Source: Microscillaceae bacterium
Lineage (GTDB): Bacteria; Bacteroidota; Bacteroidia; Cytophagales; Microscillaceae
Assembly: GCA_011390205.1 (NCBI GenBank)
Contig: JAABSX010000007.1
Coordinates: 1 to 64,000 of the forward strand
DNA: 64,000 nt
Reading direction: 5' to 3'
Numbering within the stretch: the first letter of the stretch is position 1; every line of letters begins with the position of its first letter. The translations under genes and the position numbers were made by a program. Below the pieces are notes generated by a model. It searched no databases and was not told the DNA's origin. It saw only the letters and a list, made by a program, of their open reading frames with translations. This document shows, in pieces, positions 1 through 8,008 of this stretch.

Positions 1-108
1 TTCTTCTGCTAATTCTTCCATACATCTAAAATAAGTTTTGCTGTGGATATACGCAAATAAATGTTCAAAAATTACGCAATATTTTTTTGTTTGATAATCA
101 GGTTTCAA
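1..108 (-). CDS. Partial hypothetical protein, N-terminal end only
   Basis: An open frame enters from the left edge on the minus strand. It gives about 36 residues from a TTG codon at 108, including the stretch CVIFEHLFAYIHSKTYF and a C-terminal visible end MEELAEE. The composition looks protein-like, rich in aromatic and charged residues, but I do not recognise the family. The frame is closed upstream of 108 by a TGA, so 108 is the only plausible start. The rest of the gene lies outside the window, so neither length nor function can be judged. Confidence 0.35.
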   Translation of the reverse strand, partial: MKPDYQTKKYCVIFEHLFAYIHSKTYFRCMEELAEE

Positions 109-210
109 TCAATATGAGCGCCAAATTTTATTCTTTTTTATCACAATAATAAATCTATAACAAGAATAAATATGCTAGTAATATTAATTTTATAGCAAAA
201 AAACCAATAT

Positions 211-399
211 TTATTCATAACTTTCAAAAGCTATTGAAAAAATCCCCTCTATTTCAAATACAGAACACCATTTGTCTGCAAATAGATACGCATGCAGTGC
301 AATGCCGTTGAATACTTTCAGTAGATGAGTAGCTTGGTCTGTCTTAATATTACGATAAATTTGATTGATTTTTGAAAAAAGTGATGGAATGTAGTACAT
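211..399 (-). CDS. Small hypothetical protein or remnant (62 aa)
   Basis: A 62-residue open frame with an ATG start lies between the edge gene and the exported protein at 463. The middle (HLLKVFNGIALHAYLFADKW) has the flavour of the C-terminal ligand domain of TetR-type regulators, which often reads 'dGlalhall'. No helix-turn-helix half exists upstream, because the next gene starts 60 bp away. If related to TetR it is therefore a decayed fragment. It may also be spurious. Confidence 0.25.
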   Translation of the reverse strand: MYYIPSLFSKINQIYRNIKTDQATHLLKVFNGIALHAYLFADKWCSVFEIEGIFSIAFESYE

Positions 400-462
400 T
401 GATGATGAGTGTAAAAAAGTAGCCTATATGTGTATAGGCTACTTGTGGGCAAATGCTTTGTT

Positions 463-1041
463 TTAAAGTTTGAGTTTTCCTTCGGCTAATTTTCGCCACC
501 TTTTTTGGCGATATTTATAAAACGATTTGGCAAACTGAGTAACAATGCCTGTACGCCACTTTGCGTAAATGATAATTTCATCAGTATAAGCCGTACTTTG
601 AGGGCTTGTTGAGCGAAGCTGAATGAGGTGGTCCCAAACTTTCACCGACTTGTCCCATTCTCGGCTTTGAATTTCTTTCTTTTCATCATCAATTCTCTCT
701 AAAAAAAGGTGGTGTCTTCCTCCAAAGGGAATAAAGCCAAATAACCTCATTTTTGTAGCGCTAGTGTCTTTTTCTTGCCAAACCTCAGGGAAATCATCTT
801 TCACAAACTTAATTTTCCCCTTTGTAACAAGTTTGAGCAGTTTTGGAGTTTTGACGGCCTCCCAAGCTGCTTCAAGAGGCATAGGAAATTCAGAATAGAC
901 GGTCAGTTTTTTGGCTTTTACGATTTTGCCTTTGTACTCAATTGTGGTATTTTCTATTCTTGCTTTTGGCTTAGTACTTTGTGCTGCTGCGTAAGCAATG
1001 GCTGTCAATAAATAAACGCCTATCATAACAATACTTTTCAT
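463..1041 (-). CDS. Exported SRPBCC/START-like protein
   Basis: A 192-residue protein with an N-terminal signal peptide (about residues 1-20, ending AYAAAQ). The mature part has the shape of an SRPBCC (START/Bet v 1) ligand-binding fold: an early strand and helix (YSEFPMPLEAAWEAVKTPKLL), a middle with HHLFLERIDDEKKEIQSREW, and a long C-terminal helix (FAKSFYKYRQKRWRKLAEG) that would close the cavity. The fold call is inference from pattern and no ligand can be named. It is followed downstream by a short open frame and preceded, 81 bp upstream and in the same orientation, by the Crp-type regulator. An exported SRPBCC protein is somewhat unusual, since most are cytoplasmic. Confidence 0.7.
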   Translation of the reverse strand: MKSIVMIGVYLLTAIAYAAAQSTKPKARIENTTIEYKGKIVKAKKLTVYSEFPMPLEAAWEAVKTPKLLKLVTKGKIKFVKDDFPEVWQEKDTSATKMRLFGFIPFGGRHHLFLERIDDEKKEIQSREWDKSVKVWDHLIQLRSTSPQSTAYTDEIIIYAKWRTGIVTQFAKSFYKYRQKRWRKLAEGKLKL

Positions 1042-1122
1042 TTTGATTAATGATTCATGTTGAACATTTAAAATTTATACTGCAAAAGTATTGTGCTCAG
1101 ATAGGCTGTGCATTGATTCAAA

Positions 1123-1761
1123 TCAAGAAGTAGAGGGATAGAAAGGATTTTCAGAAGAGGGTTGGTGTATAGATTGAGATAACTCTGGGTGGGCTTTGTG
1201 TATTCTTTTTTTGACCCTACTAAGGGTTTCGGGGGTCATATTGAGGTAAGAGGCGATAAAGTATTGCGGCACTCTTTGGAGCAGTGTCGGGTTTTCTTGC
1301 ATCAGGGTAAGATAGCGGGTATCTGCATCATCATGAATGAGGCGATTAGACCTTTCTACGGCATAGATGTAGGCATATTCGGCAAGTAGTCTGCCCATTT
1401 TTTGCCAAGCAGGTATTTGCTCATACAATTTTTGTAAATTTTGATAAGAGAGGGTATAAAGTACCGCATCCTCAATGGCTTCAATAGGTCTGATACTTGG
1501 GCTTTGCATCAGAAAGCTAAAATAATCAGAAAGCATCTGATTTTCTTGAAAGAAGAGCATTACTTTTTCTTGCCCTTCTATGCGATAAAAAAGCCGAAAA
1601 AGTCCTTGTTCTATAAAGGCTACTTTTCTACAAATTTTGCCTTCCTCCACAAAAAAATCACCCTTTGAGAGTGTTTCAGCTTTGAAAAATTGCTGTGTAA
1701 TGTGCCATTCTTCTTCTCCGAGTGGTACAATCTTATCTATGAATGTTTTGAGTTTTTGCAT
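1123..1761 (-). CDS. Crp/Fnr-family transcriptional regulator
   Basis: Cytoplasmic regulator of 212 residues from the internal ATG at 1761 (MQKLKTFIDK). The frame is open for 23 further codons upstream, but those residues do not look like family sequence. Residues about 15-110 form the cyclic-nucleotide-binding beta barrel (FFVEEGKICRKVAFIEQGLFRLFY). The C-terminal third carries a winged-helix motif (VPQYFIASYLNMTPETLSRVKKRI) of the type seen in Bacteroidota Crp-like regulators. The phosphate-binding cassette lacks a clear RxxE-type cAMP signature, so the effector is probably not cAMP. It lies upstream of the SRPBCC-like gene in the same orientation and could control it; this is inference only. 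Confidence 0.88.
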   Translation of the reverse strand: MQKLKTFIDKIVPLGEEEWHITQQFFKAETLSKGDFFVEEGKICRKVAFIEQGLFRLFYRIEGQEKVMLFFQENQMLSDYFSFLMQSPSIRPIEAIEDAVLYTLSYQNLQKLYEQIPAWQKMGRLLAEYAYIYAVERSNRLIHDDADTRYLTLMQENPTLLQRVPQYFIASYLNMTPETLSRVKKRIHKAHPELSQSIHQPSSENPFYPSTS

Positions 1762-1977
1762 GGCTTTCAAGTTTTGGTTTTTTATCCAGGCAGTTACTGG
1801 CTGAAGTGTGTAAGTAACAAAAAACTTCAATTTGTAGCACCCACCCCACCCTGCCCTCAGGGATGCAATCAGGTAAAAAGAGCATACACACTTAACTGTG
1901 GGACTACCGCTTTCTTCTACTTCTAACTTAAATAGTGTACTTTCTATTCACAGTTCTCTCATTTTTCTTTGAAATAT

Positions 1978-2269
1978 TGGTCGGTAGTCGGTGTTTTAGA
2001 AATGGCTGTTGAGTAGTTCGTAAAGGATAATGCGTTGGTTTACAGCCATTTCGACACCGTCATAGAATTCCACTCGAGTCCAAAGCATTCAGTTGTAAAG
2101 ATGGAAACAAGTTTAGGTCCGTTTTATTTGGTGTTAAATAAGATGTATATTTGTAAGAAAAGCTAGACGTAAAGGCTTATGACACAATCGGTTGGTGTCG
2201 AAATGGCTTAGTGAAGTGTAAACAAAGATTTGAGTGAATCGCCATTTCTAAAACACCAACCGCAGACCA
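1978..2269. mobile_element. 292-bp palindromic MITE/REPIN-like element
   Basis: The ends form 29-bp terminal inverted repeats: 1978-2006 against 2241-2269, with 25 of 29 positions matching. The inner 17 bp are perfect (GGTGTTTTAGAAATGGC at 1990-2006 and its complement at 2241-2257). A variant of the same motif recurs inside as a second inverted pair, 2045-2058 (GCCATTTCGACACC) and 2194-2207. The element therefore holds two short hairpins (about 1990-2058 and 2194-2257) around a 135-bp centre. An 11-bp perfect arm pair (1999-2009 with 2042-2052) strengthens the left hairpin. There is no open frame inside and no clear target-site duplication. It looks like a non-autonomous element or a pair of REP-type doublets. 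Confidence 0.6.
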
Positions 2270-2402
2270 GTGAGGGGGTGGGGCTGTGAGGTCAGTTTAA
2301 AGTTTATGAAAGAGTACCTGCAAACCAAGCAGGATATTCATTGGTTTACTACTTTACAATCAATGCGCTAAAAAAGGTATCATCAATACAGGTTTATCAT
2401 AG

Positions 2403-2562
2403 ATACCTTACTTTTGCTGCATAAGAATCTATAAGACGAAGACAATAGAATTTAAGAATCATAAAATTAGAGAAGCTATTTGTGCATTTCACTTTGAGGC
2501 TACTGAGGAAGATGCTTGGAATGTGGGTAAATTCTCAGATTTTTACAAAGAAAACAACTTCT
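2403..2562 (+). pseudogene. N-terminal remnant resembling TIGR04255-family proteins
   Basis: A stop-free frame ends at 2562. Its last 35 or so codons read as protein: FKNHKIREAICAFHFEATE, then a Trp, then KFSDFYKENN. That pattern (F-x-N-x-x-I-x-E-A-[IV]-C-x-F-x-F, a Trp, then FY) resembles the N-terminus of the poorly characterised TIGR04255 family, whose members are several hundred residues long. No normal start codon is visible and everything after about 40 residues is missing. A second stop-free stretch at 2290-2424 (+, 44 codons, containing AGYSLVYYFTINALKK) may be another gene scrap; I do not recognise it. The remnant overlaps the 3' end of the opposing thiamine-kinase-like gene by 28 bp, which suggests a rearrangement junction. 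Confidence 0.4.
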
Positions 2563-2915
2563 AGTTGGCTTGCTATTTCAGGTATTTGCGCAGGCATTTC
2601 TCCTAAGACATTGACTCTTTTGTGTCCGTTTTGCAGCAAGTATTCCAGGGCAGCTTGCAGCACGTTGGGCTTGTCAAACAAGAATGTGAGGGGCATTTGA
2701 TGTGCAGTTTTTGCTTCTATTTCTTGGGCTTTCTCTAAGCGAAGGCAGATGACATCTATCTTAATGCCCCATTCCAGCACTTGCACTAAGTAAGGCTCAA
2801 GCACGATTAGCACAGGGCTGGACTCTAAGAAGGGAGCCACTTGCTCAAAACTACAAGAACCTGCAATGATGAGTGCAGGTTCTTGGGCATCACACACAAT
2901 ATGGTGAGAACTCAT
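2535..2915 (-). CDS. Truncated, probably inactive thiamine-pyrophosphokinase-like protein
   Basis: A 126-residue protein starting MSSHHIVCDAQEPALIIAG, an opening I associate with Cytophagales thiamine pyrophosphokinases (about 200-220 residues). Only the N-terminal ATP-binding half is present. The usual acidic signature after 'GIKxDV' (LGDFD) is replaced by ICLRLEKAQ, and the later DQxKTD motif by FDKPNVLQ, so catalysis is unlikely. The C-terminal beta-sandwich domain is absent; the frame ends in VVFFVKI at a point where an unrelated remnant begins on the other strand. It starts 18 bp after ppiB and would be co-transcribed with it. It could be a decaying gene or a retained binding domain. Confidence 0.55.
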   Translation of the reverse strand: MSSHHIVCDAQEPALIIAGSCSFEQVAPFLESSPVLIVLEPYLVQVLEWGIKIDVICLRLEKAQEIEAKTAHQMPLTFLFDKPNVLQAALEYLLQNGHKRVNVLGEMPAQIPEIASQLEVVFFVKI

Positions 2916-2933
2916 AATGAATTCATTAAAATT

Positions 2934-3377
2934 TTAGGCTTCTACTTCATTGACAGTAATCTTGATGATTTTGTCGCCTTGTTTGATTTGAGGCACTATT
3001 TCTAAGCCTTCGGTTACTTTGCCAAAGCAAGTATGCTGTCTATCAAGGTGCTGTGTGGAGGCACGGCTAAGGCAGATAAAGAACTGTGAGCCGCCTGTGT
3101 TTCGTCCTGCATGTGCCATAGAAAGCACGCCTAAGTCGTGGTATTGGTTTTCGCCATTGAGTTCACAAGGGATGGTATAGCCAGGACCACCTGCACCTGT
3201 GCCATTGGGGCAGCCACCTTGCACCACGAATCCAGGGATGACACGGTGAAAATTAAGCCCATCATAAAACCCTTCACGGGCCAGTTTTACAAAGTTAGCT
3301 ACAGTACCAGGGGCATCTTTTTCGTAGAAGCTGAGCGTCATTGTACCCTTTTCAGTTTGTATTTCAGCAGTGAGCAT
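2934..3377 (-). CDS. Peptidyl-prolyl cis-trans isomerase, cyclophilin type
   Basis: A cytoplasmic cyclophilin of 147 residues from the ATG at 3377 ([11 protein letters not shown]). The longer frame to 3413 adds 12 residues not typical of the family. It catalyses cis-trans isomerisation of peptidyl-proline bonds during folding. The classic motifs are all present: [19 protein letters not shown] with the catalytic Arg, the GGSQFFI stretch (Gln and Phe of the active site), and the C-terminal [12 protein letters not shown], where a His replaces the more common Trp. There is no signal peptide. It leads the thiamine-kinase-like gene by 18 bp, so the two form a small transcription unit. Confidence 0.95.
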   Translation of the reverse strand: MLTAEIQTEKGTMTLSFYEKDAPGTVANFVKLAREGFYDGLNFHRVIPGFVVQGGCPNGTGAGGPGYTIPCELNGENQYHDLGVLSMAHAGRNTGGSQFFICLSRASTQHLDRQHTCFGKVTEGLEIVPQIKQGDKIIKITVNEVEA

Positions 3378-3453
3378 GTTTAAATAAGTTTTTAGGTTTT
3401 GAATAAAAGACAAATATGGCTAATAATTCTATGAATCACATTTTTTATTTTGA

Positions 3454-3876
3454 TTAATTGGCAGGATACCAAGTCTGTGTGCGATAAAACACTCCCCAGT
3501 AGCCCCTTACTTGTAGCTTTCCGTTTTCTATCCATAGTTTACAGTTATACTCTTTTCCTTTTTCGGGGTCTAAGACTTTGCCGTTTTTCCATTCATTGCC
3601 GTCTTGTTCTAGGTCTTTGATAAGCACCATATCCAAGATAGGCTGGTTTTTGCGGCTATCAGGGCACTTGTCGCAGAGTGGATTTTCTCCGCCACTTTTG
3701 TCAAGTAGTTTTTCTACTTTTCCATAAAATTTTCCGTTTGTAGCCTTGTAGATTCGGATAATGGATTTTGCCTTGTTGGTTTCATCATCTATGGTTTTCC
3801 AGCTTCCTATGATGCTTTGTGCCTGTGCTTGCAGCCCTGTGAACAAGAGTAGAAGCACAAAAAAAATTTTTTTCAT
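3454..3876 (-). CDS. Exported DUF2147 protein
   Basis: A 140-residue protein with a signal peptide (MKKIFFVLLLLFTGLQAQAQ). The mature part matches the DUF2147 pattern in order: GSWKTIDDETNKAKSIIRIY, FYGKVEKLL, a CDKC pair inside NPLCDKCPDSRKNQPI, VLDPEKGKEYNCKLW, and LQVRGYWGVFYRTQTW. DUF2147 proteins are periplasmic beta-rich proteins of unknown function, common in Bacteroidota and Proteobacteria. The two Cys may form a disulfide. It is a single gene, 40 bp downstream of the ppiB unit's promoter side, and transcribed in the same direction as ppiB. Confidence 0.9.
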   Translation of the reverse strand: MKKIFFVLLLLFTGLQAQAQSIIGSWKTIDDETNKAKSIIRIYKATNGKFYGKVEKLLDKSGGENPLCDKCPDSRKNQPILDMVLIKDLEQDGNEWKNGKVLDPEKGKEYNCKLWIENGKLQVRGYWGVFYRTQTWYPAN

Positions 3877-4130
3877 CGTTGGGTTATTTAAGAGTGTGTG
3901 TCGGTAAGCAAAAAAATATTTTTACAAATAGAACACTTAAACTATGTTTTTATTGAATTGTTTGGTTTTTTGTACTGTGTTTTTGTCTGTTTTGGCTATT
4001 TTTGGAGGTGTTTTTTGAATAGGACTGTATTGGTTTTATCCCAAGGCCAAATAAATTTAAGCAGAAAGTGTGATTTTTTTTTAAAAAGCCATACTTTTGA
4101 ACTAAGCACTCAATTTCCCGACCATATATT

Positions 4131-6272
4131 ATGTATAGATTTTTTCTGATAACTTTTGCTTTGTGTTTATTGCTTATCTCTGCTGAGGCACAAGATGAGC
4201 ATCACACTGCCATTAGGCTGCCTGCCAACAAATCTAAGGTGCTACAGCAGCTAGACAACAATACGCTGAGGCATGTAAAGTTTTTTGAAGGACAGCAAGA
4301 ATTCACCCATTTTTTGCAGGGAGATAGTATTTTAGCAGCCCAGGCAAAGCTCTACAGTACTGGTTTTAAGAGTGATAAGACTTATTGGGCAAAAATAAAA
4401 GTAGAGAACCAAGCAGATTTTGACAGAGATTATATTTTGTTTTTGGGCTACGTGAGTGAGGCAGAGGTCTATGTGGTGTATGATGATGTCAATTATCAAT
4501 CACATTCTTCGGGGTTTTTTGTAGAAAATCATAAACTAAACCCTCGCCAAGGGCAGGGGCAAAAAGTACGCATTACACTCCAATCTCAAAAAGTCAATAC
4601 CTTGCTGGTGAAGTTTAAGAACAGCATCAACTATCCTCCTGAGCCTTCTTTCAGCCTTCAAGATGAGGCATCTTGGCAGGAAGGCATTGCACAGACCAAC
4701 CTGATTCAGGGGATTTTTCAGGGCTTGCTTTGGTTGATTTTGCTGTATAATTTATTTTTGTTTTTCTCACTGAGAGACCTCACTTACCTTATTTTTGTAG
4801 CGTATATTTTTACGATTTCGGCTTATTTTCTAAATGAGTATGAGTTTTTAGAGCAATATTTCTTGCCAAATCAGCCTATTTTGAGTTTTCATTTGGGCAA
4901 CTTGGTCTATGTAGCCAGTGTATTTTATTTGCAGTTTAACAGATACATTCTAAACATTCCGCAAAAATACCCCACTTGGGACAGCATCCTTAAGGTCTGG
5001 CTTTGGCTAAGCATAGTGTCCATCATTCTTTTGTTTTCGCTTGCACCTTATGATTTTCAGCTATACATGCAGGTTCGCCTGACCTACCACGTTGCTTATG
5101 CTTTAGCATTGTTTGTCTTTATTTTTGCAGTACTCTGGATGAATAGCACAGTCGCCAATTTCTTTGTATTTGGTAATTTTGCGATGGTGCTGGGTGCTTT
5201 GCTTATCATCATGGGCAATCTGGGCGTGATTCCATTTAGCCTGTATTATCTCTTGGGGGGCATTGTGGCACAGTTGTTTATATTTATGATGGCACTTAGC
5301 TATCGCTACCAAGTAAGTATCCGTGAAGCACGTGAGAATCAACGCAAATTGATTATTCAGTTAGAAGCCAACCAACAGCTTCAGACACAAGTCAATAGAG
5401 AGTTAGAAGAAAAAGTAAGGGAAAGAACTAGAGAAATCGCCCAAAAAAATGAAGAAATAGAAACACAAAACGAAAGCCTTGTCTATAAAACACACGAACT
5501 AGAAAAAAGCCAGAAAAAGACTCAAGACAGCGTCCGCTATGCCCAAAGATTGCAAAAAGCCATCATGGGAGATGCCTCAGAGGCAATCAAACATTTTAGA
5601 GATGGTTTTGTGATTTTGCTCCCAAAAGATGTAGTCTCGGGTGATTTTTATTGGTCTTCCAAAATCGGGCATTTACGTATCTTGGTAGCCTCAGATTGTA
5701 CAGGGCACGGCATTCCTGGCGCTCTGATGACTGTATTGGGCAACTCTATCCTCAATGATGTAGTCAATGAAGAAGGCATCACTAGCCCTGACGAGATACT
5801 TTACGAACTTGATAAAAAAGTAATTCAAACCATTCAAAAACAAACCTTGGGTGAGCACCCCAAAGACGGCATGGATTTGATTGTCATTGCTTTTGATGAG
5901 ATTAGCTACACCATGCGCTATGCAGGAGCCAAGAATCCACTTTATTATGTGCGTGATTTTGAGATGCACCAAATCAAAGGCTCAAATGCACCTATCGGGA
6001 TTCAAAACAAGCGAATCCCTAAAAAATTTGAACTCCATGAGTTTCAGGCTCAAGAAGGAGATGTATTTTATCTTGCCTCAGATGGCTTTCAGGACCAGTT
6101 TGGAGGACCTAAAAACCAAAAGTATTTTACCAAAAGATTCCGTGCTTTGCTGCTTCGCTACAGTCATTTGCCGATGGCAGAGCAAAAAAAGAAATTCTTG
6201 GATGAATTTTATGAGTGGAAAGAAGCACAATCTCAGACAGATGATGTGCTGCTGATAGGGGTTCAGATTTAA
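4131..6272 (+). CDS. 7TM-DISM receptor with SpoIIE/PP2C phosphatase output
   Basis: A 713-residue inner-membrane signalling protein. In order: signal peptide (to about residue 21), a periplasmic 7TMR-DISMED2-like beta domain (about 35-180), seven membrane spans (about 190-390), a long coiled coil (about 400-475, LEEKVRERTREIAQKNEEIE), and a C-terminal SpoIIE-type PP2C phosphatase (about 485-710). Metal and active-site motifs visible are VVSGDFYWSS, LVASDCTGHGIPGALM, YAGAKNPLYYV, YLASDGFQDQFGG and TDDVLLIGVQI. Family knowledge: such phosphatases dephosphorylate STAS-type anti-anti-sigma factors. The extracellular ligand is unknown, probably a carbohydrate or similar small molecule. It is followed 59 bp later by tatD. 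Confidence 0.93.
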   Translation: MYRFFLITFALCLLLISAEAQDEHHTAIRLPANKSKVLQQLDNNTLRHVKFFEGQQEFTHFLQGDSILAAQAKLYSTGFKSDKTYWAKIKVENQADFDRDYILFLGYVSEAEVYVVYDDVNYQSHSSGFFVENHKLNPRQGQGQKVRITLQSQKVNTLLVKFKNSINYPPEPSFSLQDEASWQEGIAQTNLIQGIFQGLLWLILLYNLFLFFSLRDLTYLIFVAYIFTISAYFLNEYEFLEQYFLPNQPILSFHLGNLVYVASVFYLQFNRYILNIPQKYPTWDSILKVWLWLSIVSIILLFSLAPYDFQLYMQVRLTYHVAYALALFVFIFAVLWMNSTVANFFVFGNFAMVLGALLIIMGNLGVIPFSLYYLLGGIVAQLFIFMMALSYRYQVSIREARENQRKLIIQLEANQQLQTQVNRELEEKVRERTREIAQKNEEIETQNESLVYKTHELEKSQKKTQDSVRYAQRLQKAIMGDASEAIKHFRDGFVILLPKDVVSGDFYWSSKIGHLRILVASDCTGHGIPGALMTVLGNSILNDVVNEEGITSPDEILYELDKKVIQTIQKQTLGEHPKDGMDLIVIAFDEISYTMRYAGAKNPLYYVRDFEMHQIKGSNAPIGIQNKRIPKKFELHEFQAQEGDVFYLASDGFQDQFGGPKNQKYFTKRFRALLLRYSHLPMAEQKKKFLDEFYEWKEAQSQTDDVLLIGVQI

Positions 6273-6331
6273 TATAAAAACTTGATAACCACACACATAT
6301 GGTTATTCATCACCCAAAACTTATCTAAAAT

Positions 6332-7108
6332 ATGTATTTTGTAGATACCCACAGTCATTTGTATTCTTCTAAATTTAAAGAAGACCGTGATGACATGATG
6401 GCACGTACACTCGCCAACAATGTCAAGAAAATCTATTTGCCCAATATTGACAGTGAATCCATAGAGGGGATGCTGGCTTTAGAAGAAAAATATCCTCAAA
6501 ACTGCTTTCCTATGATGGGCTTGCATCCTTGCTCGGTCAAGGCTGATTTTGAAAAAGAACTTTACATCGTAGAAGATTGGCTTTCTAAACATAAATTCGT
6601 GGCAGTAGGGGAGATGGGCACAGACCTTTACTGGGATAAAAGCTTTTTTCCTCAACAGCAAGAGGCCTTTAAGATTCAGGTAAACCTCGCCAAGAAGCAT
6701 GATCTGCCCATTGTGATTCATTGTAGAGAATCTTTCAGAGAAACCATAGAACTGCTCACAGCACTCAAAGACGAAAAGTTAAGAGGTATTTTTCACTGCT
6801 TTACAGGCACTACTGCAGACGCCGAAGAGGCCATCGGGCTGGGTTTCTTGCTCGGAGTAGGAGGGGTACTTACCTTCAAAAAAAGCGGACTTGCAGAGGC
6901 ACTTGCACCCATAGACCTGAAGCACTTGGTTTTAGAAACAGATAGCCCTTACCTCAGCCCTACCCCACACAGGGGCAAGCGGAATGAATCTTCTTACATA
7001 CCACTCATCGCTCAGAAACTTGCAGAAGTGAAACAGTGCAGTATAGAAGAAGTAGCCCAGAAAACTACCCAAAACGCAGAGGCTCTTTTTGGCTGTGAGG
7101 CTTCTTGA
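6332..7108 (+). CDS. tatD: TatD-family metal-dependent hydrolase
   Basis: A 258-residue TIM-barrel hydrolase of the TatD/YcfH DNase family, the usual length. The N-terminal metal-binding HxH is in VDTHSHLY. Also seen are GLHPCSV, the bridging Glu in VGEMGTDLYWD, PIVIHCRES, GIFHCFTG, and the C-terminal LETDSPYLSPTPHRGKRNE, which is diagnostic. Family members are 3'-5' exonucleases acting on DNA or RNA ends, or deacylases for D-aminoacylated tRNA. The gene ends 2 bp before the convergent dapB, so transcripts of the two may overlap. Confidence 0.95.
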   Translation: MYFVDTHSHLYSSKFKEDRDDMMARTLANNVKKIYLPNIDSESIEGMLALEEKYPQNCFPMMGLHPCSVKADFEKELYIVEDWLSKHKFVAVGEMGTDLYWDKSFFPQQQEAFKIQVNLAKKHDLPIVIHCRESFRETIELLTALKDEKLRGIFHCFTGTTADAEEAIGLGFLLGVGGVLTFKKSGLAEALAPIDLKHLVLETDSPYLSPTPHRGKRNESSYIPLIAQKLAEVKQCSIEEVAQKTTQNAEALFGCEAS

Positions 7109-7110
7109 GC

Positions 7111-7836
7111 TTACTTAAAGGGAAGTTTGAGCAAATCTTGCATCCCGAACACACCCTGCTTGTCTGCAATCCACTCGGCAGCAAGTACTGCCCCCGTAGC
7201 AAAGCCCTCACGTCCATAGGCTGTGTGCTTAATCTCAATGGCATCTATTTCAGACTGATACGCAATGCTGTGTGTGCCAGGCACATGAGGCTCACGCTTA
7301 GAGACAATGCCGAGTTTGTCGTCTTGCTCAGAGATTTCATTGACCCAGCCTGTTTTGTTGGGGTAGTGTGGCAAAATGCCCTCTACAAGACTAAGTGCAG
7401 TGCCACTAGGGGCATCTTTCTTTTCGGTATGGTGAATCTCCTCCAGCATCACTTTGTATTGTGGCTGCTCACTCATCAGCTTGGCAAGCCATTGGTTTAG
7501 CTGAAAAAACAAATTAACTCCGATACTGTAGTTAGAAGCATAAAAAAAGCTGCCTTGCTGTGCAATACAATATTTCTCTAATTCGTCTTTCTGCTCTAGC
7601 CAGCCTGTGGTGCCAGAGACTACCGGGATTTTGTGGTCAATACAATATTTCAGATTTTTAAATGCCGTCTCAGGCTGCGTAAACTCAATGGCCACATCTG
7701 TATTTTTGGCATTTAGTGATTGTAACTCATCTTGATTGTCTTTGTCTATTTTTGCACTAATGCTGTGCTGTCTGTTGGCAGCGATTTTTTCAATGGTCTT
7801 GCCCATTTTGCCGTATCCTATGAGAGCGATTTTCAT
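7111..7836 (-). CDS. dapB: 4-hydroxy-tetrahydrodipicolinate reductase
   Basis: A 241-residue cytoplasmic enzyme of lysine/diaminopimelate synthesis, reducing hydroxy-tetrahydrodipicolinate with NAD(P)H. The N-terminal Rossmann motif is MKIALIGYGKMGKTIEKIA. The substrate-binding and catalytic segment is EEIHHTEKKDAPSGTAL, with the diagnostic His-His and K-D-A-P-S-G-T. The C-terminal ATGAVLAAEWI fits the family. The length is slightly short, as in other Bacteroidota DapB proteins. It is convergent with tatD (2-bp gap). Its upstream neighbour on the same strand is the DUF5683 gene, separated by a terminator-like hairpin, so dapB probably has its own promoter. Confidence 0.96.
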   Translation of the reverse strand: MKIALIGYGKMGKTIEKIAANRQHSISAKIDKDNQDELQSLNAKNTDVAIEFTQPETAFKNLKYCIDHKIPVVSGTTGWLEQKDELEKYCIAQQGSFFYASNYSIGVNLFFQLNQWLAKLMSEQPQYKVMLEEIHHTEKKDAPSGTALSLVEGILPHYPNKTGWVNEISEQDDKLGIVSKREPHVPGTHSIAYQSEIDAIEIKHTAYGREGFATGAVLAAEWIADKQGVFGMQDLLKLPFK

Positions 7837-7970
7837 AATATGTATTTTGATATTTTTTTAAGGTAAGTACTTGATCTTATTTAGTTTGAATTATTTTCGT
7901 GCAATGTGTTAATACGGGTTTTTCAGACGATTATTTATTTTTCTACAAGATGTCACTCCGACAGTATTGT

Positions 7971-8001
7971 AAAAAACGCCCTACTTAAAACAATTAAGGG
8001 C
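7971..8001 (-). terminator. Intrinsic terminator after the DUF5683 gene
   Basis: On the minus strand, a hairpin with GCCC/GGGC base and A/T-rich upper stem (7978-8001, with a small bulge) is followed by six T (7976-7971). It sits 8 bp past the DUF5683 stop codon. Confidence 0.6.
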
Positions 8002-8008
8002 TATTTTT

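Noticed and set aside
1990-2257. Integron attC site array
   Set aside because: The two hairpins resemble paired recombination sites, but there is no integrase, no cassette-like genes and no attC core signature.
3898-4149. 83-codon open frame upstream of the 7TM-SpoIIE gene
   Set aside because: Phe-rich translation of T-rich promoter DNA and it overlaps the real start at 4131.
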